Notes: generated by a model from the letters alone, not told the origin. A stretch of DNA of 64,000 bases from Bacillus sp. EB01 (GCF_000613125.1 NZ_HG964497.1:2137130-2201129), one strand, 5' to 3'. Counted from the first letter of the stretch, positions 35,089 through 43,843 are shown. Made by a program: numbers and translations.

Positions 35089-36102
35089 CTACACTACCTG
35101 CTTATAAAACTTGACCGTGAATGTAGTTCCTTTCCGTTCTTCGCTTTTAACCTCTATGTCTCCGTTCTGGCTTTTTACAATCGAATATGCCATCGCAAGC
35201 CCAATCCCGACGCTGTCCTCACCGGCATTTTCGCCTTTATAAAAACGCTTGAAAATATAAGGCAGGTCCTTTTTCGAAATTCCCTTGCCATTATCTGAAA
35301 TCGATATCGCTGTGTACAATGGGTTTTCGGAATACGAAATCGCTATAGTACCGCCTTCACCCGTATGCTCTACACAATTTTTCAAAATATTGATCAATGC
35401 CTCGGTGGTCCACTTCATATCTCCCTGAAAAGATGTAGCTTCATCGCCACTAACGCTTAGTGTCTGCTGCTTGATTTCAATCGGAATCAGCATTGGTTCA
35501 ACAACCTTGTGCAGCAAATAGGCAACCTTTACATGCTCCCTCTTAAACTGAGCCGTCCCAGCGTCGATTTTTGACAGCTTCAACAACGATGAAACAAGCC
35601 ATTCTATCCTTTCAAGCTGGACCTGGATATTTCTTGTGAACTCTTCTCGTTTCGGTTCACTCAAATTCGCATCGCTTAGCAAGTCCGCCATCATCATCAT
35701 GGATGTCAACGGTGTTTTTAGCTGATGCGAGATATCAGAAATCGCGTCGGTAAGCTTCAGTCTATCTTGCTGCAAATGAGAGCCATGCTCCGCCAGCATA
35801 AGTGTCACTTTATAAATATCACTTTTTAAAACACTCAACTCTCCCTCACTGTTGTCGCGGACGTCAAGCTTATAATCCCCGCTTGAAATCTGACGCAAGT
35901 AGCCTGAAAGCTTACTGATTTCCCTGTAGCGCCAAACAGTAAAAACAACACTGCCGCCAGTCAGTAGTGCCGAAACGAGTAAAATGAGACTTGCGACTTG
36001 AATCGAAAACAGCGCCCAGCCCATTCCGGCCGCCAAAATCCCAAACAGGCAGCTCAGACCAAAAAACACCCTAAATTCCCGGTTGCGGAGCAAGTTAATC
36101 AC
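35089..36102 (-). CDS. Sensor histidine kinase, short-loop (intramembrane-sensing-like)
   Basis: The 337-aa kinase has two N-terminal membrane segments with almost no loop between them, a HAMP-like linker (LSGYLRQISSGDYKLDV), an H-box ISHQLKTPLTSMMM, N-box INILKNCVEHT, and G-boxes DNGKGISKKDL and GIGLAMAYSIV. With so little outside sequence it probably senses through the membrane or through its partner transporter. I place the start at the GTG at 36102, which overlaps the regulator's stop; an earlier ATG would overlap by 70 bp. Confidence 0.9.
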   Translation of the reverse strand: MINLLRNREFRVFFGLSCLFGILAAGMGWALFSIQVASLILLVSALLTGGSVVFTVWRYREISKLSGYLRQISSGDYKLDVRDNSEGELSVLKSDIYKVTLMLAEHGSHLQQDRLKLTDAISDISHQLKTPLTSMMMMADLLSDANLSEPKREEFTRNIQVQLERIEWLVSSLLKLSKIDAGTAQFKREHVKVAYLLHKVVEPMLIPIEIKQQTLSVSGDEATSFQGDMKWTTEALINILKNCVEHTGEGGTIAISYSENPLYTAISISDNGKGISKKDLPYIFKRFYKGENAGEDSVGIGLAMAYSIVKSQNGDIEVKSEERKGTTFTVKFYKQVV

Positions 36103-36778
36103 CCACCTTATACCCAAGGCCGCGCACAGTCTTGATAATGGTCGGGCTTTGCGGGTTGTCCTCAAGCTTTTCCCGCAACCTTTTTATGTACACAGTCAGC
36201 GTATTGTCATTCACGAAATCGCCGGCCACATCCCAAATCCGCTCAAGCAGCTGTTCCCGAGTCAGAACACGTCCGATATTATTGGCAAAAATAAGGAACA
36301 GCCTGTATTCGAGGGCAGTGACCAGTACTTCCTGTCCATTTTTATAAACCTTGCCTTCCAGTGTGTTTACCTTTACAGTACCGACTTCAATAATCGGCTT
36401 GGCCTGCATGTGCTTGTGGTAGCGGCGGAGTACCGACTTGATTCGCGACATAAGCTCCCTGACACGGAACGGCTTTGTAATATAATCATCCGCGCCCATA
36501 TCAAGCCCCATGACAACATTTACTTCATCATCCAGGGCTGTCAGGAAAATAACGGGTTTATCACTCCACTTCTTCACAAGACTGCACAGGTCATAGCCGC
36601 TCCCATCCGGAAGCGACAAGTCGAACAAGCATAAATCAATTTCATCAAGACGTTCGGCTATCACTTTTTTGGCAGCCAGGGCATTCTCGCAAAGAATTGT
36701 CTCGTATTCTTCCATCTGCAGTGAATACTCAAGCCCCGCCGCAATCGCCCGATCATCTTCAACCAATAAAATCTTCAA
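36095..36778 (-). CDS. OmpR-family response regulator
   Basis: The 227-aa protein has a receiver domain (KILLVEDDRAIAAG, phosphoacceptor in LCLFDLSLPDGSG, VIFLTALDD, ITKPFRV) and an OmpR-type winged helix (ALEYRLFLIFANN, LTVYIKRLREKLEDN, VRGLGYKV). I choose the TTG at 36778 because the protein then starts with the family's KILLVEDD. It overlaps the kinase gene. It is the best candidate to bind the 11-bp direct repeats at 34908 and 43225; its own upstream region lacks that motif. Confidence 0.92.
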   Translation of the reverse strand: MKILLVEDDRAIAAGLEYSLQMEEYETILCENALAAKKVIAERLDEIDLCLFDLSLPDGSGYDLCSLVKKWSDKPVIFLTALDDEVNVVMGLDMGADDYITKPFRVRELMSRIKSVLRRYHKHMQAKPIIEVGTVKVNTLEGKVYKNGQEVLVTALEYRLFLIFANNIGRVLTREQLLERIWDVAGDFVNDNTLTVYIKRLREKLEDNPQSPTIIKTVRGLGYKVGD

Positions 36779-36837
36779 CCCTATCACCCTACTCTAGCAA
36801 TCTGTCTTCTTTTCTATCTACTATACCGTAAAAAGGC

Positions 36838-36893
36838 AAAAAAAGGGACGGTTCTACTTAGCCAAAGCAAGGCAGAGACCGTCCCTAATTGCG
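36838..36893. terminator. Hairpin between hydrolase and response-regulator genes
   Basis: AGGGACGGT pairs with ACCGTCCCT around a long loop. It resembles a common short Bacillus repeat and could end transcription arriving from the right, but T-runs are poor. Confidence 0.5.
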
Positions 36894-36916
36894 CCCAAAA
36901 GCGGGACGCTGCAATT

Positions 36917-37750
36917 TTATAGTTTGCTAACCTTCTCTTTTAAAAATTCCTCGACAATGGCGTTGAATTTTTCGCTATGCTCCCAGAACATCAAGTGCCC
37001 GCCCAGCACCTTAACGTCCGTTTTTGGGGTCAGCTTTTGAAGATAGGCTGTGGCTGTTTCGGCCCAATGCTCTGCGACAATAGCCAGAGTCGGTACCGCT
37101 TCGCTGGATTGTTTTGCTTCCTCCCGATAGTCAGAAAACATCCCACTCGCAAACAAATTGGCGGCAATATAATATGGGGTTTTCATTGATTGTTCAACAA
37201 TCCAGGTCAACTCCTCCTCTTTCAGCTCTCTCTGGACCATGACGCCCGTTGTGTAACCGGTAATGAACTCCCTTTGCCCCTGCGGATTCCTCAAGTACGC
37301 ATTGTAGGCAGCACCAATATCATTTAGAGAACCCTCGACCCAATCACCTTCGTGGATACTCAAAGATTTTGGGGACATATCGACAAACACAAGTGACTTC
37401 ACATTTTCGGTTCCAAACTGCTTCACATATTCCCAGATAGTGAGAGCACCGAATGACCAGCCAACAAGAGTCGCATTTTTAACATTGAGGGCCTCAAGCA
37501 CCTTGGCCAAATCAGCTCCATGCGTGACATAGTCATTTCCGTGAAGAGACATGGAAGACCGCCCATGGCTGCGTGGATCCAGGATAATTGTCCGGTTGGT
37601 TTTTGAGAAATGTTCAAGCTGTTTGGAAAACACCTCTGTTGTAAACGTAAATCCCGGGATAAACACAATCGGTTCCCCGCTCCCGGAATCTTGGACAAAC
37701 AATTCAACACCAGGTTCTACTTCAATATACTTGCCATTTCGAGAAGTCAT
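36917..37750 (-). CDS. Alpha/beta hydrolase
   Basis: The 277-aa protein has the oxyanion region VFIPGFTF, nucleophile elbow LVGWSFGAL (Ser near residue 109), acidic residue after LAIVAEHW and catalytic His in VLGGHLMFWEH. It looks like the non-haem haloperoxidase/esterase branch. No signal peptide. Substrate unknown. It stands alone between the response regulator and sstT. Confidence 0.85.
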   Translation of the reverse strand: MTSRNGKYIEVEPGVELFVQDSGSGEPIVFIPGFTFTTEVFSKQLEHFSKTNRTIILDPRSHGRSSMSLHGNDYVTHGADLAKVLEALNVKNATLVGWSFGALTIWEYVKQFGTENVKSLVFVDMSPKSLSIHEGDWVEGSLNDIGAAYNAYLRNPQGQREFITGYTTGVMVQRELKEEELTWIVEQSMKTPYYIAANLFASGMFSDYREEAKQSSEAVPTLAIVAEHWAETATAYLQKLTPKTDVKVLGGHLMFWEHSEKFNAIVEEFLKEKVSKL

Positions 37751-38123
37751 TTTTCCTATCCCTCCATCCGATTATCTTTTCTCACTATGCATATTTCGAT
37801 AAAGGTTCATTTAATACCTTCCACTGGAAAAAACAAACCCTTTGAAAAAAAGTAATATAGTAGTAGTATTTTAAAAGACTATTTATACGCACACTCATAA
37901 TATTAACTGCCCTAACTGTCCTTACAGCGCGGACAAAATGAGGCTTTTGTCCACAACAGGGGTCTGACCCCTGTAAGTTATTACCTATGATGAATATCAT
38001 TGTAATCTATCGAAATTTTCAATATAATGAATAAAAATTATTCTCGCCTTAAATCGGCATAGTTCTACAGCAAGAAAATAGAAAAACACTGCGGTGTATT
38101 GCACCAGCAATCAGGAGGAAGGT
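37751..38123. other. Intergenic stretch upstream of sstT
   Basis: No coding sequence is supported. It contains repeat D copy 3 (37916-37975) and the promoter region of sstT; the ribosome site CAGGAGGAAGG is at 38112-38122. Confidence 0.6.
37916..37975. repeat. Interspersed repeat D, copy 3
   Basis: GTCC/GGAC hairpin, then TTTGTCCACAACAGG leading into the GGGGTCTGACCCC palindrome. Confidence 0.8.
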
Positions 38124-39362
38124 ATGAGAAATCTAGTCAAGAAGTGGAATGACATCAGTCTTGTTAAGCAAATCATTATCGGTCTTGCCGTTGGTATTCT
38201 TCTCGCCATAACAATACCAAAAGCCGCCCAGCCAGTAGCGCTGTTCGGTACCCTATTTGTCGGTGCGTTAAAAGCTGTTGCACCGATACTCGTGCTTTTC
38301 CTGGTCATGGGAGCCATTGCCCAGCATAAGAGCGGCAAGAAAACAAATATGAAATCCATTATTGTCCTGTACGCTTTGGGAACATTTTTGGCTGGCCTTA
38401 TCGCCGTAATAGTTAGCTTCATCTTCCCGGTAAGCATCACACTTGCCACCGGCTCCCAGGAGTTGCAGGCACCCGGCGGCGTTTCCGAAGTCCTTAAGTC
38501 TTTGCTGCTGAATGTGGTGGATAACCCGGTTAATGCACTTATCAAAGCAAATTACATCGGCATTCTCGCTTGGGCTATCGTCCTTGGCTTTGCTTTAAAA
38601 AATGCAAAAGATACAACCAAATCATTGATTTCCAACTTTTCAGATGCCATTTCCAAGGTGGTAACCTGGGTCATTAAGTTTGCTCCGCTTGGCATTATGG
38701 GTCTTGTTTTTGAATCAATAACAACAAACGGTCTGGAATCGCTTCTTAGCTATGGGAAATTGATCGCGATTCTCCTTGGCTGCATGTTTTTTGTGGCATT
38801 GGTGGTCAACCCGATTATCGTGTTCGCAGCAACCCGCCAGAATCCGTATCCGCTCGTTCTACAATGCTTGAGAGAAAGCGGCATTACTGCCTTCTTCACA
38901 CGAAGCTCGGCAGCAAACATTCCTGTAAACATGAAGCTTTGTGAAAAATTGGGTTTGAACAAAGATACGTATTCCGTGTCGATTCCGCTGGGCGCCACCA
39001 TCAACATGGCTGGTGCAGCGGTAACAATTTCAGTTTTGACCCTTGCTGCGGTTCATACGCTGGGTATCAATGTTGATATCCCGACAGCAGTTCTGCTTAG
39101 CGTCTTGTCTGCGGTCTGTGCCGCAGGAGCATCCGGAGTTGCCGGCGGATCTCTGCTCTTGATTCCACTAGCCTGCAGCCTGTTCGGTATTCCTAACGAA
39201 ATAGCCATGCAGGTCGTTGGTGTCGGTTTTATCATCGGTGTAATTCAGGATTCTGTTGAAACAGCCCTCAACTCATCGACTGACGTCCTCTTCACCGCTG
39301 CCGCAGAGCACAGGGAGCGCAGACTCGAAGGCACTCATCTAAAAGTAAAAAAAGCGGTATAG
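38124..39362 (+). CDS. sstT: Serine/threonine:Na+ symporter SstT
   Basis: The 412-aa protein is a DAACS-family carrier with the SstT features: hairpin-loop serine-rich motif [13 protein letters not shown], the substrate/Na+ site [11 protein letters not shown] and a C-terminal [21 protein letters not shown] (written here in parts: [22 protein letters not shown]). It imports serine and threonine with Na+. The ATG at 38124 follows a strong AGGAGGAAGG site. It has its own terminator. Confidence 0.93.
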   Translation: MRNLVKKWNDISLVKQIIIGLAVGILLAITIPKAAQPVALFGTLFVGALKAVAPILVLFLVMGAIAQHKSGKKTNMKSIIVLYALGTFLAGLIAVIVSFIFPVSITLATGSQELQAPGGVSEVLKSLLLNVVDNPVNALIKANYIGILAWAIVLGFALKNAKDTTKSLISNFSDAISKVVTWVIKFAPLGIMGLVFESITTNGLESLLSYGKLIAILLGCMFFVALVVNPIIVFAATRQNPYPLVLQCLRESGITAFFTRSSAANIPVNMKLCEKLGLNKDTYSVSIPLGATINMAGAAVTISVLTLAAVHTLGINVDIPTAVLLSVLSAVCAAGASGVAGGSLLLIPLACSLFGIPNEIAMQVVGVGFIIGVIQDSVETALNSSTDVLFTAAAEHRERRLEGTHLKVKKAV

Positions 39363-39373
39363 AATTTTTAGGA

Positions 39374-39405
39374 GCCCTCAATCATCACGATTGAGGGCTT
39401 TTTTT
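39374..39405 (+). terminator. Terminator after sstT
   Basis: GCCCTCAATC (39374-39383) pairs with GATTGAGGGC (39389-39398), followed by TTTTTTT. Confidence 0.92.
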
Positions 39406-39722
39406 ACTCAACTGAAGTCCTTTAAAAAAACCCCAGATTTCCTTACAACTATAATAAGACTCTCCCACAACAACTTTAGGCTAACCTTACTATTACTTTT
39501 TTATGACAAAGGCTTATTTTACGAAAAGAAGGGAAAGAGATGGACGAACAAGGGTTTAAGTTCAAACCTTGTAGATGTAACCGGATTTTATCCCGGCCAA
39601 CTCAATGAGAAATTAATAGACCTTGCATTAAAGCAGTTGAACCCTCATAAAATTTACTTCAAGGAACATTAACCTTCCTCTCATCCTCTGGCTATTTTTG
39701 AAAAAGAAAGGGTGTGGCAGGA
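39406..39722. other. Intergenic stretch before the FbpA-like gene
   Basis: A frame is open here but has no ribosome site and no recognisable protein features; its last 30 codons (TGFYPGQLNEKLIDLALKQL) look protein-like, so a decayed gene is possible. No regulatory site was recognised. Confidence 0.35.
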
Positions 39723-39872
39723 ATGTCCATTCTAAGAGAAATGGTTGAAGCCAAGCGCAACCACTATTTTAAGCTTTTGAAGAAATCAGGACTGGTTCAA
39801 AATGGTACAGCAGATGAGTACACACTTACAGAAGTACTCGAAGTATATAAAAAGTGGAAAGGCCGCCGCTAA
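39723..39872 (+). CDS. FbpA-like small basic protein, 49 aa
   Basis: A 49-residue protein, MSILREMVEAKRNHYFKLLK and on, with a basic helix and a C-terminal LTEVLEVYKKWKG. The pattern (charged helix, short loop, LTxxE helix) resembles Fur-regulated basic protein A of B. subtilis, an iron-sparing factor. AAAGGGTG lies upstream of the ATG. I see no Fur box in front, so iron control is not shown. The assignment is tentative. Confidence 0.55.
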   Translation: MSILREMVEAKRNHYFKLLKKSGLVQNGTADEYTLTEVLEVYKKWKGRR

Positions 39873-39924
39873 TTTTCGGGAACCAGCCATTTAAAACCTT
39901 TCTCCCTCTCCAGCCCCCAAAATA

Positions 39925-39960
39925 AAAAGCTCGTAGACCAGATTCGCCTACCGAGCTTTA
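39925..39960. terminator. Terminator after gtrA
   Basis: AAAGCTCG and CGAGCTTT form a stem around TAG/CTA-paired inner bases at 39925-39959, just beyond the gtrA stop at 39969. Confidence 0.8.
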
Positions 39961-39968
39961 TTACCTGT

Positions 39969-40373
39969 TCATGCATAAAGCCTTTCCCGAAAAACAACAC
40001 TTCTTTGCAATAGATAATTCAGTACGGTATATAATCCCGTACTAAATAATACCTTTCCATTTGTGACAACTGTTTCTGAAAAATAATCCCCAGCAGTCCA
40101 TTCAATTACCATGCTGCCCAGCTGATACGAAACAACATAGCAGAACAGAATGACACAAACAAACCGGACAATGCTCCATAAACCAGCTTCTTTGCTCCTG
40201 AATGTAAAACTCCGGTTCAAAACAAAGCTGACTCCCGCCCCAACCGTATTCCCTATGAACGTCGAGACCCAGTAGGACAATCCGGCTCCGTGCAAAAGCA
40301 GGAACATAATCGACAACCCGACCAGTGTATTGATCACTCCAACGACTAAGAAACGAATAAACTCGAACTTCAT
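39969..40373 (-). CDS. GtrA-family flippase (GtcA-like)
   Basis: The 134-aa protein has four membrane segments and the GtrA pattern: FIRFLVVGVINTLVG at the N-terminus and VSFVLNRSFTFRS in the centre. Members flip undecaprenyl-phosphate-linked sugars to the outer face. It overlaps the glycosyltransferase gene by 4 bp. With that enzyme and the YkoS-like protein it forms a three-component envelope glycosylation system like CsbB-GtcA-YfhO. Confidence 0.9.
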   Translation of the reverse strand: MKFEFIRFLVVGVINTLVGLSIMFLLLHGAGLSYWVSTFIGNTVGAGVSFVLNRSFTFRSKEAGLWSIVRFVCVILFCYVVSYQLGSMVIEWTAGDYFSETVVTNGKVLFSTGLYTVLNYLLQRSVVFRERLYA

Positions 40374-41365
40374 CGCCGGCCCATAGACATCAATTTTTTC
40401 GCTGGAAGTTCCCTGTTAGAAAATGTATCAATTTCAACGGCATATTTCGGCCTGCCTTTAACCTCGTGATAAATTTTACCGATATACTCTCCGATGATAC
40501 CAATCCCCAAAAGCTGCAGGCCTCCGACAAACCAAATCGACAAAATCAGCGATGCCCAGCCTGATTCAGTATTTCCCATCCACTCCTGTACTAGCGCATA
40601 GCCCCCCGCAACCGAACTGAGAATAACTGAAAGGAAACCGAGCAGCGTTACGAGCCGTATCGGCGCAATACTAAACGACGTGATCCCTTCCATTGCGAAG
40701 GCGAGCATTTTTTTCAACGGATACTTGGATTCCCCAGCAAAGCGCTCCTTCCTGTCATAATAGACAACAGTCGATTTAAATCCAACAAGCGGTACCAGCC
40801 CGCGTAAAAACACATTTGCTTCCTTGTATTTGAAAAGCTCATCGAGTGCCCGCCTGCTCATCAATCGGAAGTCTGCGTGATTCGGAACAAGCTTGATGCC
40901 GATTTTCTCCATGAACCGGTAGAAGCCCAGGGCAGTTGTCCTTTTGAAAAATGTATCCGTATCACGTTTATCTCTGACTCCATAGACGATGTCATAGCCT
41001 TCGCGGAACCTCTCAACAAATTGCCTGATTACATTCACATCGTCCTGAAGGTCTGCATCGATAGAAACAACACAGTCAGATAACTTATTGGCTGTCTCCA
41101 GCCCGGCAATCAAAGCCTTCTGGTGGCCGACATTTCTGGCCAGCTTTAACCCAGTCACACAATGGTTGCCTCTGCTTTCTTCTTCAATCAATTCCCAAGT
41201 CCGGTCCCGGCTGCCGTCATCAACGAACACCACCTTGCTGTCTGCCGAAATCAGTGAATCCTTAATCATTCCTCTTATAACCCCAGTCAGTTGGGATGTC
41301 GTTTCCTTTTAAACTTCTTCCTCGTTATAGCATGGAACAACAATTGTCAAAACTGGCTTATTCAC
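40370..41365 (-). pseudogene. GT2 undecaprenyl-phosphate glycosyltransferase (GtrB/CsbB type) with a nonsense codon at position 19
   Basis: The natural start is the GTG at 41365, overlapping the stop of the upstream gene and preceded by AGGAGTGG. The N-terminus reads NKPVLTIVVPCYNEEEV, the canonical GT2 opening, then hits TAA at 41311-41309 and continues in the same frame as KETTSQLTGVI into VFVDDGSRDRTW, DADLQDD (metal site) and two C-terminal membrane segments. A single T to A change in a Leu codon (TTA to TAA) explains this. Restart at the ATG at 41269 would lose the first nucleotide-binding strand, so the product should be inactive unless read through. Confidence 0.85.
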
Positions 41366-43064
41366 CAGGAACCACTCCTTCAGTTACGTGATAAAGATAA
41401 ATTCTCCATGCAGATTCATTGTTGTCGAATACTTTTTCAAGCTTCATACCGTTCTCTTCTGGATTCTTGACCGGGACTGCCGAGAAAATGTATTCCCCTC
41501 CCAATTCCTTAAATACTTTAGTATTTAATTCAAGATTCTCTATTTCTTTTTTCGTTGTCTTTTTAAATTCATAGTGTTTCCCGAGCTCCGCGACAAAGAT
41601 ATAACACCTGCCGCCCCAGGTATCGAAATAATCCTCAATAATAGCGTTTTTCTCAAGCTCCTTCGAAATAATTTCACGGAACCGGTGCTTGTATTCGAGC
41701 GAATAAAAATTATTGTACGTATCCAGCGTGTAAAATCCGTTGTACTGAGCGATTGCCGGATGGATACCGATGCTTGCGACCCGGTATGATTCCTGCGACT
41801 TGCCAATAAAATCACGGATATCCTCAAACTGATCAACAGCATAAAACTGTTTGAATGAAGGCCTGTGTCCGTACTCGTTCTCGCCATTATTGTAAAAAAC
41901 AACGGCAATCTGCAGAGCCAGCGCAACCCCTGCAGCCTTTTTCCAAACACCGCCCTTTTGCCATAAAACATAGGCACCAACCGCAAACATCATATAAATA
42001 ATCAGCGGGCGAAGGAAATGAAACCGTGAAAAATTGAAGGTTTTTAACAACGATATCTCTTCCTTGATTGGATGCCAGCCTTTGTAAAACCAAAACGAAT
42101 ACCAGATGGACAGGACAATGTTAAGGACAAACAAGTATGTAAACCGTTTTTCGTTAACACCATGGGTTTTTCTGGCTGCTATCCATATCAGCACCAGGAA
42201 CGACAGCGGTACAATCACGTATGTATGAAGCGTAAGTACATGGTTGTGGCCAAAGAAATAATTTTTCCCAATTAACATGATTGTCTGCCAAAACGTGTTA
42301 TCCGTATAATCAAATTCATTCCGGCTTGTCGGTTCTTCCGGTAGCACCAATGAAAGAACAAGCCGGTATTCAACAAGCAAATACATGATTGTCATAAACG
42401 CAATGCTTGCAAAAAAGGTCCAGTTCCAGCTTTTCTTAACGAGCACATCCCTTAGCCACAACAATCCCATTGCAGCCAGGAAGAAGAAAAACCCGAGCAC
42501 AAAGCTGGAATAGAGCGGCAGCAAGAAAAGCGTCAGCCATTCCTTCCATGAATGCCTGCCATCCCTTATGTTGAGGAAAGCCCATAATGCTAGCGGCATA
42601 CCTAACGTACTCAGCATCCCCGACGGCCAGAAAGGAGTTAGTGCGAAAGCAAGTGCAACCCAAACACTGATTGGAAATGCATTCCTCTCCTTTATGAAAT
42701 GCCTCGAAAGTAATAAGTACATCCCGATAAATGCCACAATCCGTGTAATCGCCTGGCTGAGCGCATATGCGAGCATCGATGGAAACAGGTGATGCAGCCA
42801 CTGAATACCGCTAAACTCAGTTCCATATGTATTCCGCGGCAGACCGTTGATGATTTGTGGAATCACCGCATCAGTTGCCCCGAACAGCTCCCCGCTTTCG
42901 CGTAATACCTTATACCAGCTAATATTTGAATCAAGGTTGTCATGAATCCGCATATGCGCGTCCTCACCGAGCACAAACAGTGGCGACAAATACAATGCCA
43001 GCAATATCCCGGCAACCCATAAATGAACCTTTTCTTTTTTTAAAATTGCCCCCCGTATCATCAT
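41358..43064 (-). CDS. ykoS: YkoS-like DUF6044 polytopic membrane protein (putative GT-C glycosyltransferase)
   Basis: About 568 residues with 10-12 membrane segments and a soluble C-terminal domain (from about residue 430). The first outside loop holds LGEDAHMRIHDNLDSNISWY with paired acidic residues, the usual catalytic place in GT-C enzymes such as YfhO. It resembles B. subtilis YkoS, whose partner YkoT is a GT2 enzyme. It likely transfers a lipid-linked sugar to a surface polymer. The start is the ATG at 43064, coupled to a nine-codon leader ORF whose stop overlaps it; a TTG at 43079 is possible. Confidence 0.8.
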   Translation of the reverse strand: MMIRGAILKKEKVHLWVAGILLALYLSPLFVLGEDAHMRIHDNLDSNISWYKVLRESGELFGATDAVIPQIINGLPRNTYGTEFSGIQWLHHLFPSMLAYALSQAITRIVAFIGMYLLLSRHFIKERNAFPISVWVALAFALTPFWPSGMLSTLGMPLALWAFLNIRDGRHSWKEWLTLFLLPLYSSFVLGFFFFLAAMGLLWLRDVLVKKSWNWTFFASIAFMTIMYLLVEYRLVLSLVLPEEPTSRNEFDYTDNTFWQTIMLIGKNYFFGHNHVLTLHTYVIVPLSFLVLIWIAARKTHGVNEKRFTYLFVLNIVLSIWYSFWFYKGWHPIKEEISLLKTFNFSRFHFLRPLIIYMMFAVGAYVLWQKGGVWKKAAGVALALQIAVVFYNNGENEYGHRPSFKQFYAVDQFEDIRDFIGKSQESYRVASIGIHPAIAQYNGFYTLDTYNNFYSLEYKHRFREIISKELEKNAIIEDYFDTWGGRCYIFVAELGKHYEFKKTTKKEIENLELNTKVFKELGGEYIFSAVPVKNPEENGMKLEKVFDNNESAWRIYLYHVTEGVVPGE

Positions 43065-43090
43065 GTAAAAATCACACAATCTTTCTTCAT
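43061..43090 (-). CDS. Nine-codon leader ORF with strong ribosome site, coupled to ykoS
   Basis: The ATG at 43090 is placed seven bases after GTGGGGG and encodes MKKDCVIFT, then TGA. The TGA overlaps the ATG at 43064-43062 (ATGA). The ykoS-like start itself has no good ribosome site, so coupled translation through this leader is the simplest reading. A frameshift separating the leader from the main frame is an alternative. Confidence 0.5.
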   Translation of the reverse strand: MKKDCVIFT

Positions 43091-43208
43091 TTGAAATCCC
43101 CCACCCCTGTTCTTTCTCTTTGTATAACCATCTTATCTAGTAATAATGAATTTTCCTCTAGCAGAAATCTTAAGAAATTATGAAGATTTCCAAATTCTTC
43201 TTTCCCAT

Positions 43209-43214
43209 ATTATA
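43209..43214 (-). promoter_or_regulatory. -10 box of the glycosylation cassette promoter
   Basis: TATAAT on the minus strand lies exactly 10 bp downstream of the four-block operator, the same distance as in the ABC transporter promoter. No -35 hexamer is seen at the right spacing. Confidence 0.7.
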
Positions 43215-43224
43215 CCTATATTAA

Positions 43225-43263
43225 GTGACTTTCAAGTGACTCTATAGTGACAATTTATTCACT
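43225..43263 (-). promoter_or_regulatory. Four-block, 11-bp-period operator ahead of the glycosylation cassette
   Basis: Plus-strand hexamers GTGACT (43225), GTGACT (43236), GTGACA (43247) and TTCACT (43258) are spaced 11 bp apart, with TTTA before the last block as in the copy at 34908-34946. The two sites also share block order. Confidence 0.8.
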
Positions 43264-43391
43264 TTACATTCGAGTGAGATTACAGTTGGAGCATAGTGTT
43301 GGCTAACCAAACATTTTTGGGAAAGTAAGGTCCATAAAAAAAGCTCTCCACATGCCGAAATAGCAAAGGAAAGCTTTTATTCTAAAAACTA

Positions 43392-43496
43392 TTAATCTAT
43401 ATCAATTAAATTGAGCTCCGGATGATCAAACGGATACCGCTCTCTTTTGCTTTCCAATAATTCTTCAAGCAATCCCCTCCAACCCCGGAAATATTT
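43392..43496 (-). pseudogene. Possible C-terminal gene remnant, 34 codons
   Basis: An open stretch between two stops reads KYFRGWRGLLEELLESKRER and then YPFDHPELNLIDID before TAA. It looks like the end of a real protein, but there is no start codon with a proper ribosome site, so it is probably a relic or a very small ORF. No family recognised. Confidence 0.3.
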
Positions 43497-43560
43497 CTAT
43501 TATAACTAATCGCTATGAACACTATTGGAAAAGGCAATGTAAGAGCCGTAAAACAAAAAT

Positions 43561-43600
43561 AGCCAGACTGCCTGCCAGTTTTCACTGGCTGTCTGGCTAT
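43561..43600 (-). terminator. Terminator after the 79-aa gene
   Basis: AGCCAGAC pairs with GTCTGGCT, with inner GCCAGT/ACTGGC pairing, directly beyond the stop at 43604. Confidence 0.85.
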
Positions 43601-43603
43601 ACC

Positions 43604-43843
43604 CTATCCTCTGCTGCGTTCCCGCCTATTGCGCTTCCGTTCCCTAAGAACTGTCGGGATCTCAAGAATTTCCTCATTATATTGATACTTTAAAATATTG
43701 TTTTTAATATAGTCATCAATTGCCACCTGAATCATGACTTCTTGATTCACTTTGCTAATCCCCTTCAGCTTTGGATCGTTGAACATACCTTCATACTTTT
43801 TCCGGAGAGTCCTCTTCAACAGCCCTAGCTCAATGGTTCCCAT
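43604..43843 (-). CDS. Hypothetical basic protein, 79 aa
   Basis: A soluble, helical, basic protein beginning MGTIELGLLKRTLRKKYEGM and ending in an Arg-rich tail (RERKRNRRERSRG). GGGAGGTG lies before the ATG. No family recognised. The Arg-rich end suggests contact with nucleic acid, but that is only a composition argument. It is a single-gene unit with a strong terminator. Confidence 0.6.
   Translation of the reverse strand: MGTIELGLLKRTLRKKYEGMFNDPKLKGISKVNQEVMIQVAIDDYIKNNILKYQYNEEILEIPTVLRERKRNRRERSRG

Noticed and set aside
31618-36778. Classical BceRS-BceAB bacitracin module
   Set aside because: The permease is 853 aa with two FtsX units and two outside domains, not the ten-segment BceB of about 650 aa, so only the general plan agrees.
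39391-39672. A 93-aa gene after sstT
   Set aside because: It starts inside the sstT terminator, has no ribosome site, and most of its sequence is low in protein character; only the last part looks protein-like.
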